Assembly (NCBI GenBank): GCA_019671005.1
Contig: CM033714.1
Span: 56,901,741-56,965,740, forward strand
Direction: 5' to 3'
Origin: Hibiscus mutabilis
Taxonomy: Eukaryota > Streptophyta > Magnoliopsida > Malvales > Malvaceae
Length of the DNA: 64,000 nt
Shown here one piece after another: positions 32,581 through 44,170 of this stretch. Position 1 is the first letter of the stretch. The number at the start of each line of letters is the position of its first letter. The notes under the pieces were generated by a model. It was not told where the DNA came from. It saw only the letters and a program-made list of their open reading frames with translations, and did no database searches. Made by a program: the position numbers and the translations under genes.

Positions 32581-34103
32581 TGTTGTGCGTAATAAGTGCT
32601 ACGCAATTGTGCAAGTATACACGTCGCAAGTTATAGTATAAAAGATATCGTCTCCACAGGGATTGGTGCCACTTCAAGAATCTAGTCTCTTGCACTGTAA
32701 AAAGTAAAAACACAAGTGAAGGATTATAGAAGTTTTAACTAATAACTAATCTAGAAAGCAATTAAGTAAAAGAAAAGATGAATTCAATTGAGAGAGGTAG
32801 GCTAGGTTATCGTGAGTTGAGGTGTGATAGCCGATTGGATTGTCTTGGTAAAAGAGTGCACGGGCAACTTTCGATTGCCGTGGCAACTTGCACGACGGGG
32901 TTGCCGTAACAACTAATTGATGGTTGCTTGGGCGACTAGTTGGGCAACTACTTGGGCGATCGGGCAGCAACTTCAAGGTTCGGCGGAGCGTTCTTCAATG
33001 GTTTCTTCTTATCCCTAAGTCGAAACTCTAGCTATTTGTGCATGCCTTGATAATACATCCTGCGTGAATCAAGGGTGAACAACAACCAATCTTTGCGCTC
33101 CTCTTAGCCGTTGAAATCCTTAACTTATTCCTAAGCCGGATTAATCTTCACCATCATTGGATTGAATAAAGATCATATTCATTCGTTTCTTGAATCTAAC
33201 TCTCCCGATATTAGATAAATGGATGAAATCACGAGATCCTCTCCCAATTCACTCGCAAACAATAATAAGAATCAAGAATGAATAAACCTTGAAATAGAAA
33301 AGTGCAAACTCTTATTACCTAAACAAAAACCAATAGTTTCTCACAACCACAAAACACAATAACCATAGCCAAGTAAATTTAGTTCATGGCTAGGTTCCAA
33401 AGAAACACAAGATAATTAATCCCTAGCATGAACCCAATCGAACAAAGATGAAGGAAGAGGCTTGTCGAAATCCTCCTTGCCCTTGATGCTTGTCGAAAAT
33501 TCTCTCCTCTTGCCCTACTTGGACTTGCCGAAATTTCCCTCTTGCTCTCCCCCTTGATCTTGTCGAAATCTCCTTGGTATTTATAGGGCTAGGCCAAAGT
33601 CCTTCTTTGAGGAGGAGTTTGATTTGGAATTAAATTATCTTTAAAGAATATAATTCTTTATTATAATTTTATTCCTATTAGAACTTCTCCTATCCTCTTG
33701 GAATTTAATTCTTCTTTAATCTCTGCATGGCAATCAAATTCCTTTGGGCTTGGGCCTTGCTCCATGTCATCTTGGGCTTGTAAAGTCATGAATTTCGACA
33801 TCCATATTGCTTTTAGTCTTTGTCGACAAATGCCATGGCAACTGGCTCGGCGTCTCCTTCATGCATTGCCCTGGCAACTAGCTCGGCATTGCTTTGGCAA
33901 GTGATCCTGCACATACACACACAAAAACACACCAAAGCAGCATCTATTTCCACAAAAATCACCAAGTTATGTAATCAAGCTCAACGATTGAAGGAAACAT
34001 GGATTAATGCATGAATGGCTAACTATGCAACTAATATGAGCCTAAGTCTAACAATAATATGAGTAAAAAGGGTAAGAAAAATAGTACTTTTGAACACTTA
34101 TCA
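32581..34103 (-). mobile_element. 5' LTR of Athila-like element B (type T2)
   Basis: 1523 bp on minus, start TGATAAGTG at 34103. Single 36-bp unit and the 27120-27230-type insert, so it pairs with A's 3' LTR rather than with B's own 3' LTR. Confidence 0.9.
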
Positions 34104-34108
34104 ACTAT
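34104..34108. repeat. Right target duplication ACTAT of the Athila composite
   Basis: ACTAT directly after ACTTATCA (34096-34103); partner of 18033-18037. Confidence 0.95.
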
Positions 34109-36687
34109 CGATGGGCAACCTTTGTAGAGTCACCATCGGTAGCACATTCAGGGCAGATTCGTTGTCAATAAGCAATCCCGGTAGAAATGCCCTTTACAAT
34201 GGGTCGTAATATTCAATACTTTGGTTGATCCCATACCCCGTATGGAATCTCATCATCACTGAAGGTGATGTAATTATTCGCAGCAATATGCCCCACTATC
34301 CGATCCAACTTACTTACCAAAATATCATTTGGGATGAAAGTTTGGTTTAAAACCTTTAATAGTGCACTACGGTGTTTTTCTGAGCACAACAATAATTCTA
34401 GTACTGAAATCTGAGCTTGTTGCTTTCGAAGCTACTCGACAATGCTATACTCGTTGTGCTTCAAGAATCTCAAGAACTTTTGTGCTTGTGTTTCCGCTAC
34501 TGGCTCATGAATCTTCGGAGGAGGTTTTTCTCCAAAAAGCTTTTCGGGCTCTAGCATTGCAGCCTTACCATTGTCTTTTGGCGCTTCCATCACCTTTGAT
34601 GTTTTCGGTGAATAACACCTGCCATTTCTTGTGATGTGCCCCACCTCATTCACTGTTTCAGCTTTCAGATCTGCCGATTCCTCCACAGGCTTTACCTCTT
34701 GGGGTAACTTCTCATTTCCTTGTGGTTCTGAACCATCTGGTACTGAGATGTTGGCGGCATAGCTCTAAGGAACTTTTCGAGTGTCCTTGTAAGGAAAGGA
34801 TGTTGGAGCTGAGACTATCAGCTTAGGGGCCATCTTAGAACTTCTTTCTTGAGGAGAGATTTCCTCATTTGGCTTGAGTGAGATCCTAAACGGCCTATCT
34901 ACCCCATATTGGACCTTGGGGTCATCCGACGTGCACACGTCCAATTCCTTCTTTCCTTCGACCTTTTCAAAGAACTCGACCTCCTTATTGTCCATCAACT
35001 TTTGAACTACTTGCTTGAAATCTTCACAATGCTGGACTTCATGTCCCTTATCTTGGTGATATTCACAGTAAGGGCCACATCCTTCTTGCACTATTTCCAT
35101 GCCCCGCTCAATTAGGCCTGCCATGCATAACTACTGGAATAACCACCTCAAAGGGGATTTAATCTCGGCCACACTCACTTTTGCCTTCCTAGTGTACTCC
35201 TCTTTGATGGCATTCACACCACGACCTTCATGGTTTGGTAGTGGGTTAGCACCCACATTTGGTTCATCCAATTACAATACCCAGTCTTGATCATATTTTG
35301 AACAAACTTTTTGAACGCGATGCAATTTTCAATCGAGTGCCTCGAGATACTGGCATGATAATCGCAATTTGCGTTGGGATTATACCATGCGGGGTAAGAT
35401 GGCTTAAATGGAGTGACATAATATGGCCTAACCAAATCAACCTTGTGTAGCTGTGAGTATAATTAGGCATACGACACCGGTAGAGGAATGAATAATATCT
35501 TCTCATTTTCCTTCTTTGGGGGTCTTGTTTCTTTTTTGTTTAGGCCTTGTCTGCCTCAGGCTGCGCCTTGTGGTTGAGAAATAGTGAAATTCTTTGGGGT
35601 AGTATAGGTGCTTGTTACATTCACCTCATTATCTTTCCTTTTGTAATTTCTTTTGGGAATTTTCTCCACTATCAGTTCTCCCACTCTTTATAGCTATCTC
35701 AATTGATTCCCTGGTTCTTACCATGTCATAAAAGTTTTGGGTGGTGTTGTTTATCAATCGGTCAAACAACATCCCCCTCGAAGTGTTCACAAACATTGGT
35801 GTGATCTCATACTCGGGGATTGGCAGCTGAATCTGAGCAGCCACATCGTTCTACCTTTGAGCATACTGACACAAACTCTCGTTTGACCTTTGTTCCATCC
35901 CTTTTAACATGATTCGCTTTGGAGTCATGTCGGTCACAAGCTTGTATTGCTCTACAAAGGCCCTTGAAAGATCCTTCCATGATTTAATATTAACTCGACT
36001 GAGCTGAGTATACCACTGGGTTGCAGAACCGGTTAAACTATCCTGAAAATAATGAATAAGTATTTCCTTATCTTTGATAAAAAGCTACCATCTTTCGGCA
36101 ATACATGGTGATGTGAGCCGAGGGGCAAGTAGTTCCATCATACTTATCAAAATCATGAACTTTGAATTTCGGTGGAAGCACTAAATCTGCCAAGAGGCTC
36201 AAATCACTAGCGTCATTCCCTTGCTCATCTATCCCTTACAAGGTCCTGAACCTTTCTTCAAAGAAACGGAATCTCTCCTCGTACTTCTTTTCCACCTCGA
36301 CCCTAATCCTCTCCTCTAACTCATTCATCATGCTTAGATATGGTACTTTGTTATCGAGACCTGCCTCTAAATCAAGGGGTTGCTTCGCAGAAACTCCTAC
36401 ATGGTGGCTAGGAGATGCCCCTACGAGATAGATGTATACTTTCTTTTTCAGATTTGAGATTTCTGGTTGGGACTTCTCATGAAGTGTGATCCCTTCCATT
36501 CTTCATCATTCAAGCTATCAACAGAGACCTCTTCCTTGCCAAGCTTCTTGTCTAATAGAGCGGTCAACTAAGCAACAACTTAAACTTGCGACTAGGTGAT
36601 CTGATCCCTAATGCTTTGCTCAACCCCGTCCAAACGCGCTTCGAGATCGTTTTGACCTTGTTCTACTTTAGCCATCCTTTCTTCCAT
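34109..36687 (-). pseudogene. gag and protease N-part of Tat-like element C
   Basis: Start ATG 36687 (MEERMAKVEQGQNDLEARLD, coiled coil). The capsid-type gag domain lies at about 35630-36100 (TNFYDMV-like and QLPIPEYEITPMFVNTSRG). Two CX2H-type cysteine-histidine segments follow: CDYHASISRHSIENCIAFK (about 35340) and CEYHQDKGHEVQHCEDFK (about 35050). The linker to protease (34432-34740) ends with FLKHNEYSIVEQL, a YITFSDDEIP block and LIDNESALNVLP at the insertion site. Several stops and shifts occur (near 35450, 35530, 36090). D encodes the same blocks in the same order. Confidence 0.8.
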
Positions 36688-37569
36688 TGCTCTTGTTTGC
36701 AAGCGGGTACTGTACGAGCGTGAAATGGTCACAAATTTAAACTTTCACTTTCTCTCTATCAGGATATTTCTCACAATTAATTTTATTGATTAATTAATGC
36801 ATGATATGGGTGGTGGAATGTAATGCATGGAACAGATGATGAAATAAGATATGCACGAAAATATATACAGATAAAGGTGTTGATCCTATAGGTGATCACT
36901 CTAGGACAAATTTCATTGAAATAAAGAGGTCTTTATTACAAAACAGACAAAGCAAACTCCTACAAATAGGCGCCAACCCTAACTCATAGTTCTTCGATAG
37001 CTTGAAGTAGTTGAATGAATCTTGGTGCTTCGTCCATCCCCAGGGTGATGAAAGGGCGGAGAGCTTCAGCTTCTGTGGCTAGAGTTCTTACATGTTGGAC
37101 TACCCCTTGCACCTGAACCATCAAAGTTATATTGTAGTCATCCCGGTCTTGAATCATTCGAGTAACATCATGAAGTTGCCTTAGCCAATAATTATCTTCA
37201 CCCCCTCAGCTTCCTCGAGGACTAATATCCAACCCAAGTAGTCTTGAACTGTAGCCTCTAGTGTCTCAATCCGGGCTCGAAGCGTCACATTCTGTTGATG
37301 GCTAGCCTAAAGTTTGAAGAAGCCATTCTGATCATGGTACTCTTGGAAAGAAAGATCCAACTCTACTATCCTTGCCTCCAACTGGGTATTATGGGTTTGG
37401 CTTTGATTCAGACTCTCAAAAGTAGTGTTATACAGATTTTGCATCTCTTACAGTCGATTCTTGTGGTAGTGTGCTTTTCTCTTCCACGCGATACTATTTT
37501 CTTTTCCCCAATTTACCTCTTGTTTACCTTTCTCCTTATCTTGCTTAGCTTTCTCTCTTTCCCGATGGA
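36688..37569 (-). other. Spacer between ORF1 and gag of element C
   Basis: On the minus strand the coiled-coil tail of ORF1 continues in broken frames to about 37300. After that no family is recognised. The plus-strand frame at 37295-37744 is antisense of this coiled coil. Confidence 0.5.
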
Positions 37570-39183
37570 TTATTCTCTTACAAGCTTTCTCTCTTTCTCG
37601 ATGATCAACTTGTTGCTTTCCCTTTCTTTCTCAATCTCTTGCTTGTCTTTCCTTTTTTCTTCCCCGATCAAACGTAGGCCATTTTCTCTTTCTTTCTCAA
37701 CTGCTATAAATCTTTTTTGGTATGCGTTTCGTACCAAAGCTTGAAGCTTGACAATATCATTTTGGTAAATGGTCTTTCTTTCTTTTAGATCTGCGTTTTC
37801 TTTCCTTAGGTCCTTGATTGTCCCATCGCGTATGTCTACGTCCAAACGCACCTTGTAGAGCTTGCTCGCATGTTCAGTTTGCAAAGCTTCCATCTTCTTC
37901 TTAACCTTCTTTAGCTCACTCCTCAAAATGTCGGCTTCAGAAGGGTCTATCCTCATATGCTCTTCTAATGTCATGGATGGTCCTTGATCCGACCTTGGAA
38001 TCTCATCATTGATCCTCCAAGGTCTCCAAAAATCATAATCGGGAGTGAGCATACACGTGCGATCTTTCTCGACCCTTATACAGTGCGGCTCAAACCTGAG
38101 GTAAAAGGAATAAACTGTCGAGAACCAAACTGCCTGTATTCCAATAAAGGGGCACAACCAATCCCTCCATACAATCCCAAAAGCATTATCCAATTATAAT
38201 CTCCGCATCGATACAAGAAATAAGGGATACTGCCTAACCAAGGTACCCGCTAAACGATATCACTATCTTGGAGGTTCCTGAGAATCGTAGACCACTTAAC
38301 GTTTTCGATGTCTTCACGCCATTCCTTGGCCACATATGCTTGCAAATAAGAGAAATCCTCAAACAAAACGCCAGACAAAACCTTTTTTCGGTGTCTCCCA
38401 AAAAATGACTTTAGATCCAAACCTGAAGTAATTGTTCACAACCTCTAAAATGCCCTTCTTCATGCCTTCAGATAGCATTCAAAGAAATGAAAGTTTCGGC
38501 CAAGATTGCCGGTGCCGGGTTCACCTTCCTCTTCAAGCGGTCGAGCACATCTAAAATAGCCACATCAATGCCATTCAAAACCCTAGAAAAAATGATCAAT
38601 CCATATATTCCTAGAGCAAACAAGTCCATCTTCATAACCTCATCCGGATGTGTGGGTATTAAGTCTCGAATGCACTCCCACGAAAATGATACATTGTCTC
38701 CTCCATACTGGATCAATCATTTTACCCAATCCTTACTCATTCTGGCTATGTCTTTGAGCTTGGCTGGATAGTTCTGAGACTTCAGATGTTTAGAGTAGAT
38801 CCAATCCTTCTTGACACCTTTGTGATGGAGCAATGTCGTATACTCTTCGATCGAGGCATCAAATCCTCCCTATTAAAGGTGAAACAACAAAAGGTAGGAT
38901 TCCAAAATTCGAATAAGGCTATGAACAAAGGTTCATTAATTCTAACGTACATCAAGTCGGCTATGTCACCATAATTCTCATGGAACAAAATCTTCAATCT
39001 TCGATCCTAACTTTCCCATATTTCTTTCAACTCGTAGAGATCACTTTGTTGTAGACTTACGTAAGTGTACCCTGGTACTATGCGTTCACTTGGCAGACTA
39101 TCACCTTGAACTCTTTGGTTGACCTCTGACCAATGTCGGACTTGCGAATTGATTTCTTCTTTCTTAAGTAACCTCCCATCCAT
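37570..39183 (-). pseudogene. ORF1 of Tat/Ogre-like element C (extra ORF upstream of gag)
   Basis: ATG 39183 gives MDGRLLKKEEINSQVRHWSE, followed by frames at 38782-38997 (NYGDIADLMYVRINEPLFIA), 38468-38716 (FALGIYGLIIFSRVLNGIDV) and 37570-38193 (long charged coiled coil, ILRSELKKVKKKMEALQ onward). Element D encodes the same protein at 46674. The globular part resembles the plant-mobile-domain-like domain known upstream of gag in Ogre/Tat elements (DUF7745-type, from memory); its role is not known. At least three frameshifts or stops separate the pieces. Confidence 0.7.
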
Positions 39184-39875
39184 AATAAGAGCCCTCTAAT
39201 TGGGAAAACTACCTCAATTCAACACTATTATGTCATGAAATGAATGCAAAATACCAAGAAAAAAAAAGCAAAAACAAGATACAAAATAAATTAGTATCGG
39301 ATAAAATAAATAGATAAATAATGAAGCAGTAAAACGGAACAGGTAAACAAACGGAGCAGGTAAACAAACAACCTTATTTACATCTCGTCTAACACCTAGG
39401 TTAACCGCATGGCTCTAAAAGGGGTGTATTTTCTATATTCGCTACATGCAATTTTGGTACTAGAAGGTACCTGAATTGTCCTCGCCGTCCCCTACTAAGG
39501 GTAGCAAGCCCCCGATCATCACCCATTAGAAGCTCATTTCAACCGAGTTCAATTCAGGGGACCCTTTTGCTATGCCCATACGGAGAAACAATATTTCCAC
39601 AAAACATAGGGTAATCGAGCCCTGAAGGTACTTACTAGGGTCATACAGAGGAACAATATCCCCACGAAAGTACTAGCATTTCCCCTACTTAAACAAGTGA
39701 GTTTATATGCCAAATTTTAAATGCATTAAAATAAGCTCGCATTTATAAACAAATATCAACTTAATTGTCACTTTAACTCACAACTTCCAATATTAATAAA
39801 GCGGCAATTTTAATTTTTTAGGCTCGACTCTCTTTTTTGCAAAACAAAAATAAATCCCCAGCGGAGTCGCCATAT
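39184..39875 (-). other. Leader and primer binding site of element C
   Basis: Minus strand begins after the LTR with TGGCGACTCCGCTGGGGA (39855-39872), the PBS phrase typical of Tat/Ogre elements (tRNA-Arg type, from memory). The leader holds GCTACCCTTAGTAGGGGAC (about 39490-39510), found unchanged in D's leader near 46340-46360, suggesting a conserved RNA signal or recent common origin. Confidence 0.75.
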
Positions 39876-40424
39876 TGTAGCGAGGTTTTTGACTGTTCAA
39901 AGTTTGAGGTTTCCCACTTTTATTGAAAACATTATTTAAAGGGAGAGATTTCTTTAAAAACGCACTTTTGAAATAAAACTAGAGTCGCCACCGGTCACTT
40001 GGGTTAGGTAGACCGAACACCGAAAGACAAAACCAGAGATTTGAATGGATTCGGGAGTCGGTTACAAGTGGGGAAGGTTTCACACCCCCACTACGCTCGA
40101 AAATCGGTACCTAATTAATTACCGCCTTGTTAATATTGGATTTTGCGAATTAAAGTGACGAATTAAACTGAAATTTGGTTATATAAGTGAGTATATTTTA
40201 AGGGCCATAATATTCGAGAAGGAACGTCCGAACCACCACCACTACAATTGGTACTAGCCTCGTTCGTTCCCGAATAAAAGGACACCGCATGTACAAATAA
40301 TATTCCGAATACTAAAGATTAGCAACATGATATGGCAAATAAACATAGATGAAAGCATAAAATAAACAAGATCCCAAATATCAAACACCTAAACATATAT
40401 TACATGGGAGCTATTATATACATA

Positions 40425-40760
40425 TAAAACCATATATTATATTATAAAAGTTACTTATTATATATATTATATATATTATAACAAGATCAAGTATTATAAA
40501 AAACTATATACATCATAAAAACATTGTATCACATATGCTATATATTACGTAAAAGAGAAAACTTTATGTTATAAACTATACATTAGGTAAAATATGTATT
40601 ATATATATGAAAAAAAGAACCATACGTTATACATACTATGTATCAACAAAACAACATATTATACATATACTATATATATTATATTATAAAAAAATATATT
40701 ATATAAAAAGATTATATAGTATATATATAAAAACCACATGTACACACATATATCAAAGCC
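40425..40760. repeat. AT-rich simple sequence (TATATTA-type)
   Basis: Dense ATAT/TTATA runs within the LTR of element C, for example TATATATTATATATATTATAA-type text near 40455-40480 and 40660-40730. Confidence 0.85.
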
Positions 40761-42304
40761 CCATTAACATACATATATAAATAAAGCAAGGACTGAAATT
40801 AAAGAAAATTGAAATGCAAAGCTGAAATTAAAAATGCATGATTAAGGGGGAAAACATTGGAAAAGGACCAAAATGAACAAAACTAAACTTTGGGGGCTGA
40901 AACTAAAAGAAAATAGATTCAATTTAAAAGGGGACGAAATTGAAAACCTTTTGAAAGATCCAAGGACGGAATTTCAAAAGGGGGAAGCCCTTACGAGCGT
41001 GATTAAACTGGAGCGGGGGGATTTATTGAAGTAATTTCCCCATTTTTAATTAATGAAAACCAATATAAAACACACATTTTAACTAAAAGGGGAAATTTTG
41101 TTTCATTTCTTCAGAAAAGACCACCAAAATGCTCTGCTCTCTCCTTTTTCCTTGATGAACACCGCTGTGGTGTTCATCACAAACCCATAACACCACTGCA
41201 TTTTCCAGTTTTTGACGACGTTCCGCCATGTCGGCTGTCGCTCGCCAGCGGCTGGAGAACTTAAAACTAGCCCAAAAAACCCTCATTTCTACTCCAAAAC
41301 CAAATCTAAACCTAAATCTAAGCCTAGATTTTTCAAAAACAACCTAAAAAAACATTTTGCAGAAAGAACCGAAATGGTAACCCCTTTTTGCTTTGAAAAA
41401 CAAAACCCAACACTGCCCCCCTTTGATTACCACTCGGTCCAACTCACCTTTCACGGCCTCCAAAGAGCCAAAGAGCTTATCGTCGGCAAGGAGATGAACC
41501 GACACGAGGAAGATGAACCAGCAAAGGTAAAAAACAACCGAGAACCTAGCTTTTCTTTATGTATGTTTTTGCTATTTTGAAAATGAAAAGGAATGATGAG
41601 TACCTCTGAAAATTTTTTGTTGTTCTCTATTGCTTAAAAATCCAGAATTTTTCTTACAATTGTTTTAGTTTCAGTTATATAGTTGAAGTACCCTGATTTT
41701 TGAATTACATGTAAAGTAAGGGATAAAATCCCATTGGTTGCTCTGATTTTTGTTTGGATTGTTGTTACTCTGATTTTGCTTTGCTTTTTCCTTTGTTTTT
41801 TTGCCACTTTGAGCTTTTTGACCTCTTTGTCTTTTGGTTGCATGCATGACATTGCTTGAATGGGAGGGATAGAGACGGGAGAGAAGCACGGCCGACGTTG
41901 GACGGTCAGACACGCCATCCTTGCACGGGCGCGTGGAGAAGCTGGAAGGGCGCACGTGGGATACACGCGCTCGTAGGGACTATCGAAAGCCGCACGTGGG
42001 GCGCGTGAGAATCTGAGAGGGCCTTCTTGCTTGGACCTGGACCGTCAGATCTAATCTAGATCTGATGGTTGGGATTGGGCAGCTGTAACAAAAGAGATTA
42101 GTGTATTAGGGTTCTTTGCTTTATCATCATATTAGGGTTAGGAACTTAATTAAAATTGGGCCAAAAATGGGCCATATATGTAATAATATTTTTGGGTTTT
42201 TAGAAATGTAATGGACTATATATTAAGAAACTTTGGGCTTTTATTTATATTGGACTGTTATAAAATAGTCTATAGTGTTTTCATTCTTTTCTGGTTTTAA
42301 ATAA

Positions 42305-42440
42305 AACATGATAATAATGATAAATAATAATAATAAAACAAAAGGAAGTAATAATGGTAATGTATAATATAAATGATAGTAATAATAATAATAACCGAAC
42401 ATAATAATAATATGATGAATAATACCAAAACAACAATAAT
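42305..42440. repeat. Imperfect (TAA/ATA)n microsatellite
   Basis: AATAATAAT-type runs interrupted by short insertions in the outer part of the LTR of element C. Confidence 0.8.
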
Positions 42441-42990
42441 AAGATAAGGTAAGACAAAGTAATATACTAGTAATATTTAGGGTTTTTCAATTGGATAACA
42501 ACACATAATCAATATCAACATACATATACAATCTAGTACTATTTTTGTGTTTTTGGGTTTTAAAATTTAGCAACTTATAATGTAAAATAATAACAAAATA
42601 AAAAGAGGGATAAATAACAATACTACTCATACTACTTTTTAAAATTTGGAATGATAATTGTAAGAGGATTAATTATATATAGGCCCTTATTTAATTAAAC
42701 TAGTAGCGATGGATATAAAGTCCTTTATTGTAAAACAAAAGAGAAAATAAAAAACAGGTCCATCCCAGACAAAATTAGTGATTACAGCTTAAAATGGCAT
42801 GAACTTATAATGTAAAATCGATAACTATAACAATGTTGAAAAATATACGAGTATAATTTTATATTCGAACAAAAACAATTCAGTTTTGGAAATGTTTTTG
42901 TAAAATCTTTGAAAACTATGTTATATACATACTATATATATAATTTTTTATGAAAAACAATATAAAAATATAAAACAAATCGAAAAGGAA

Positions 42991-43645
42991 AGAAAAGAAA
43001 AAGAGTTTATACCTTGAATATGGGATTATGGATGAATGAAAAGATGATTTTGCACAAGCTTGATGATGCTAACTTGGGTTTGATGTAAAAACGAAACAAA
43101 TCCTTAAAAGATTTTTGATGATTTGTGTGAAAAACAAAGGGATTTGAGAGGTTTTTATAGAGTTTTTCGAACTAGGTTTAAGAGAAAAAAGTAGGATTTG
43201 AGTTAAATTAGGAAAACCCTCTTTTAATGCCATTTAAACACTTCAGCGGCTACGTATACTGATATGCCACATGTGCATATCGAAACCGCATATCGGTATG
43301 GTTTTTAGCCATATTGATACTTATCCCATACCGGTATAGGTAAACCTATACCGAAACTGTCTCATGATATCCGTACCGATACACGTTATCCCGTATCGAT
43401 ACCTCTAAGCCAAAAATGACATTTTTGACTGCAAGATGCTCAAAAATTTGAACTTAAGAATCAAAATGGATGTAAATGATATGAGATTATCATGTATGAG
43501 CAAAAACAGATGCATACTTCCCCTAGCAACAAGGATAGATGCATATAGGAGCAAAAACACATAAACAATGAAATCAACCAAATTTAAGCAAGTTTTAAAC
43601 ATTAAAAGGCTCTAAGGTTCAAGAAAGGCTAGGAAGCCCTAACTT
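42991..43645 (-). mobile_element. 3' region and probable 3' LTR part of SIRE-like copia element E
   Basis: Minus strand, downstream of the copia RNase H. A TATA box (CTCTATAAAAACC) lies at about 43152-43166, with AT-rich text after it. Upstream of it is a cluster of short TATCGATAC/TACCGATAC-like motifs (43255-43405). LTR borders were not resolved. Confidence 0.45.
43255..43405. repeat. Cluster of TACCGATAC-like short motifs
   Basis: At least six variants (CATATCGGTATGG, ATACCGGTATAGG, CCGTACCGATACAC, CCGTATCGATACC and others) in 150 bp, many near-palindromic. They lie just upstream of the TATA box of the probable copia LTR, so they may be promoter elements; that is inference. Confidence 0.6.
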
Positions 43646-44170
43646 TCACCTAAGAGACCAAAAATGCTCTTTGTCTAAAGGTTTGGTAAAGATATCCGCT
43701 AGTTGGTTCAAGGTGTCAACATATTCTAGAACTACCTCATTTTTCAAGACATGATCTCTAATAAAATGATGTCTTATCTCTATGTGCTTGGTTCTATAAC
43801 GTTGGATGGGATTCTTAGTGAGACATATAGTGCTAGTATTGTCACACTTTAATAGGATCATACCTACATCAATTCCATAATCTAAGAGTTGTTGCTTCAT
43901 CCAAAGGACTTGAGCACAACAACTTCTGACCGAAATGTATTTCGCCTCGGTGGTAGATAATGCTACACTATTTTGTTTCTTTGAAAACCACAATATGAGA
44001 ATACTACCTAATAATTGAAGAGTACCAGAGGTACTCTTTCTATCTATCTTACAACCTATATAATCCGCATCTGAAGAAGCATGCAAATTAAAGGAGGAAT
44101 CTCTAGAATACCAAAGACCTAAGCAATGAGTGTCTCCAAGGTATCTAAAGATTATCTTAATAGTATGTAG
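43646..44170 (-). pseudogene. RNase H of SIRE-like copia element E (3' fragment of pol)
   Basis: Readable to the end of pol: LGLWYSRDSSFNLHASSDAD, STSGTLQLLGSILILWFSKK, SVALSTTEAKYISVRSCCAQ, IRHHFIRDHVLKNEVVLEYV and LADIFTKPLDKEHFWSLR. The catalytic D and E of the SDAD and TEAKY blocks are kept. The frame is cut at 44170 by insertion of element D; the upstream part of pol resumes at 60204. Confidence 0.9.

Larger units (their letters stand above)
18038..34103. mobile_element. 16-kb composite of two Athila-like elements in tail-to-tail orientation
   Basis: Outer ends are both U3 starts (TGATAAGTG at 18038; its reverse complement ending at 34103) and share one ACTAT target duplication. Inside are element A on plus (LTR 18038-19549, internal region, LTR 26582-28107), a 9-nt linker (28108-28116) and element B on minus (LTR 28117-29632, internal region, LTR 32581-34103). 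No second target duplication exists at the inner junction. By eye the four LTRs form two types: 18038-19549 with 28117-29632 (T1), and 26582-28107 with 32581-34103 (T2). Confidence 0.9.
39876..42990 (-). mobile_element. 5' LTR of Tat/Ogre-like element C (outer end not found)
   Basis: Inner end TGTAGCGAGG (plus strand, 39876) next to the PBS. The first 250 bases match the reverse complement of the end of D's 3' LTR in places (GTCGGTTACA-GTGGGGAAGG, GGTACCTAATTAATT). It contains a 330-bp AT run (40425-40760), GC-rich stretches around 41880-42020 and no gene. The short frames here, including 122 codons at 41212-41580, have no family resemblance. The outer end may lie anywhere from about 42700 to 43100. 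Confidence 0.6.
16130..43000 (-). mobile_element. Tat/Ogre-like Ty3/gypsy element C, interrupted and 3'-truncated
   Basis: Minus-strand order: long LTR (from 39876 rightwards), PBS, leader, extra ORF1 (39183 to about 37570), gag (36687 downwards), protease (34109-34250 continuing at 18032-17640) and RT up to the palm (16990-16130). A 16-kb Athila composite splits the protease at 18033-34108 with ACTAT on both sides. RNase H, integrase and the 3' LTR are missing; the element simply ends within RT near 16130. The ORF1-before-gag layout is that of Ogre/Tat elements. The outer end of the LTR was not found; 43000 is an estimate. Confidence 0.8.

Noticed and set aside
37295..37744. 149-codon hydrophobic plus-strand frame as a membrane protein
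   Set aside because: Antisense of the Lys/Glu coiled coil of ORF1 of element C.
41212..41580. 122-codon plus-strand frame as a host gene
   Set aside because: Lies within the long LTR of element C, has no family resemblance and no intron or promoter context.
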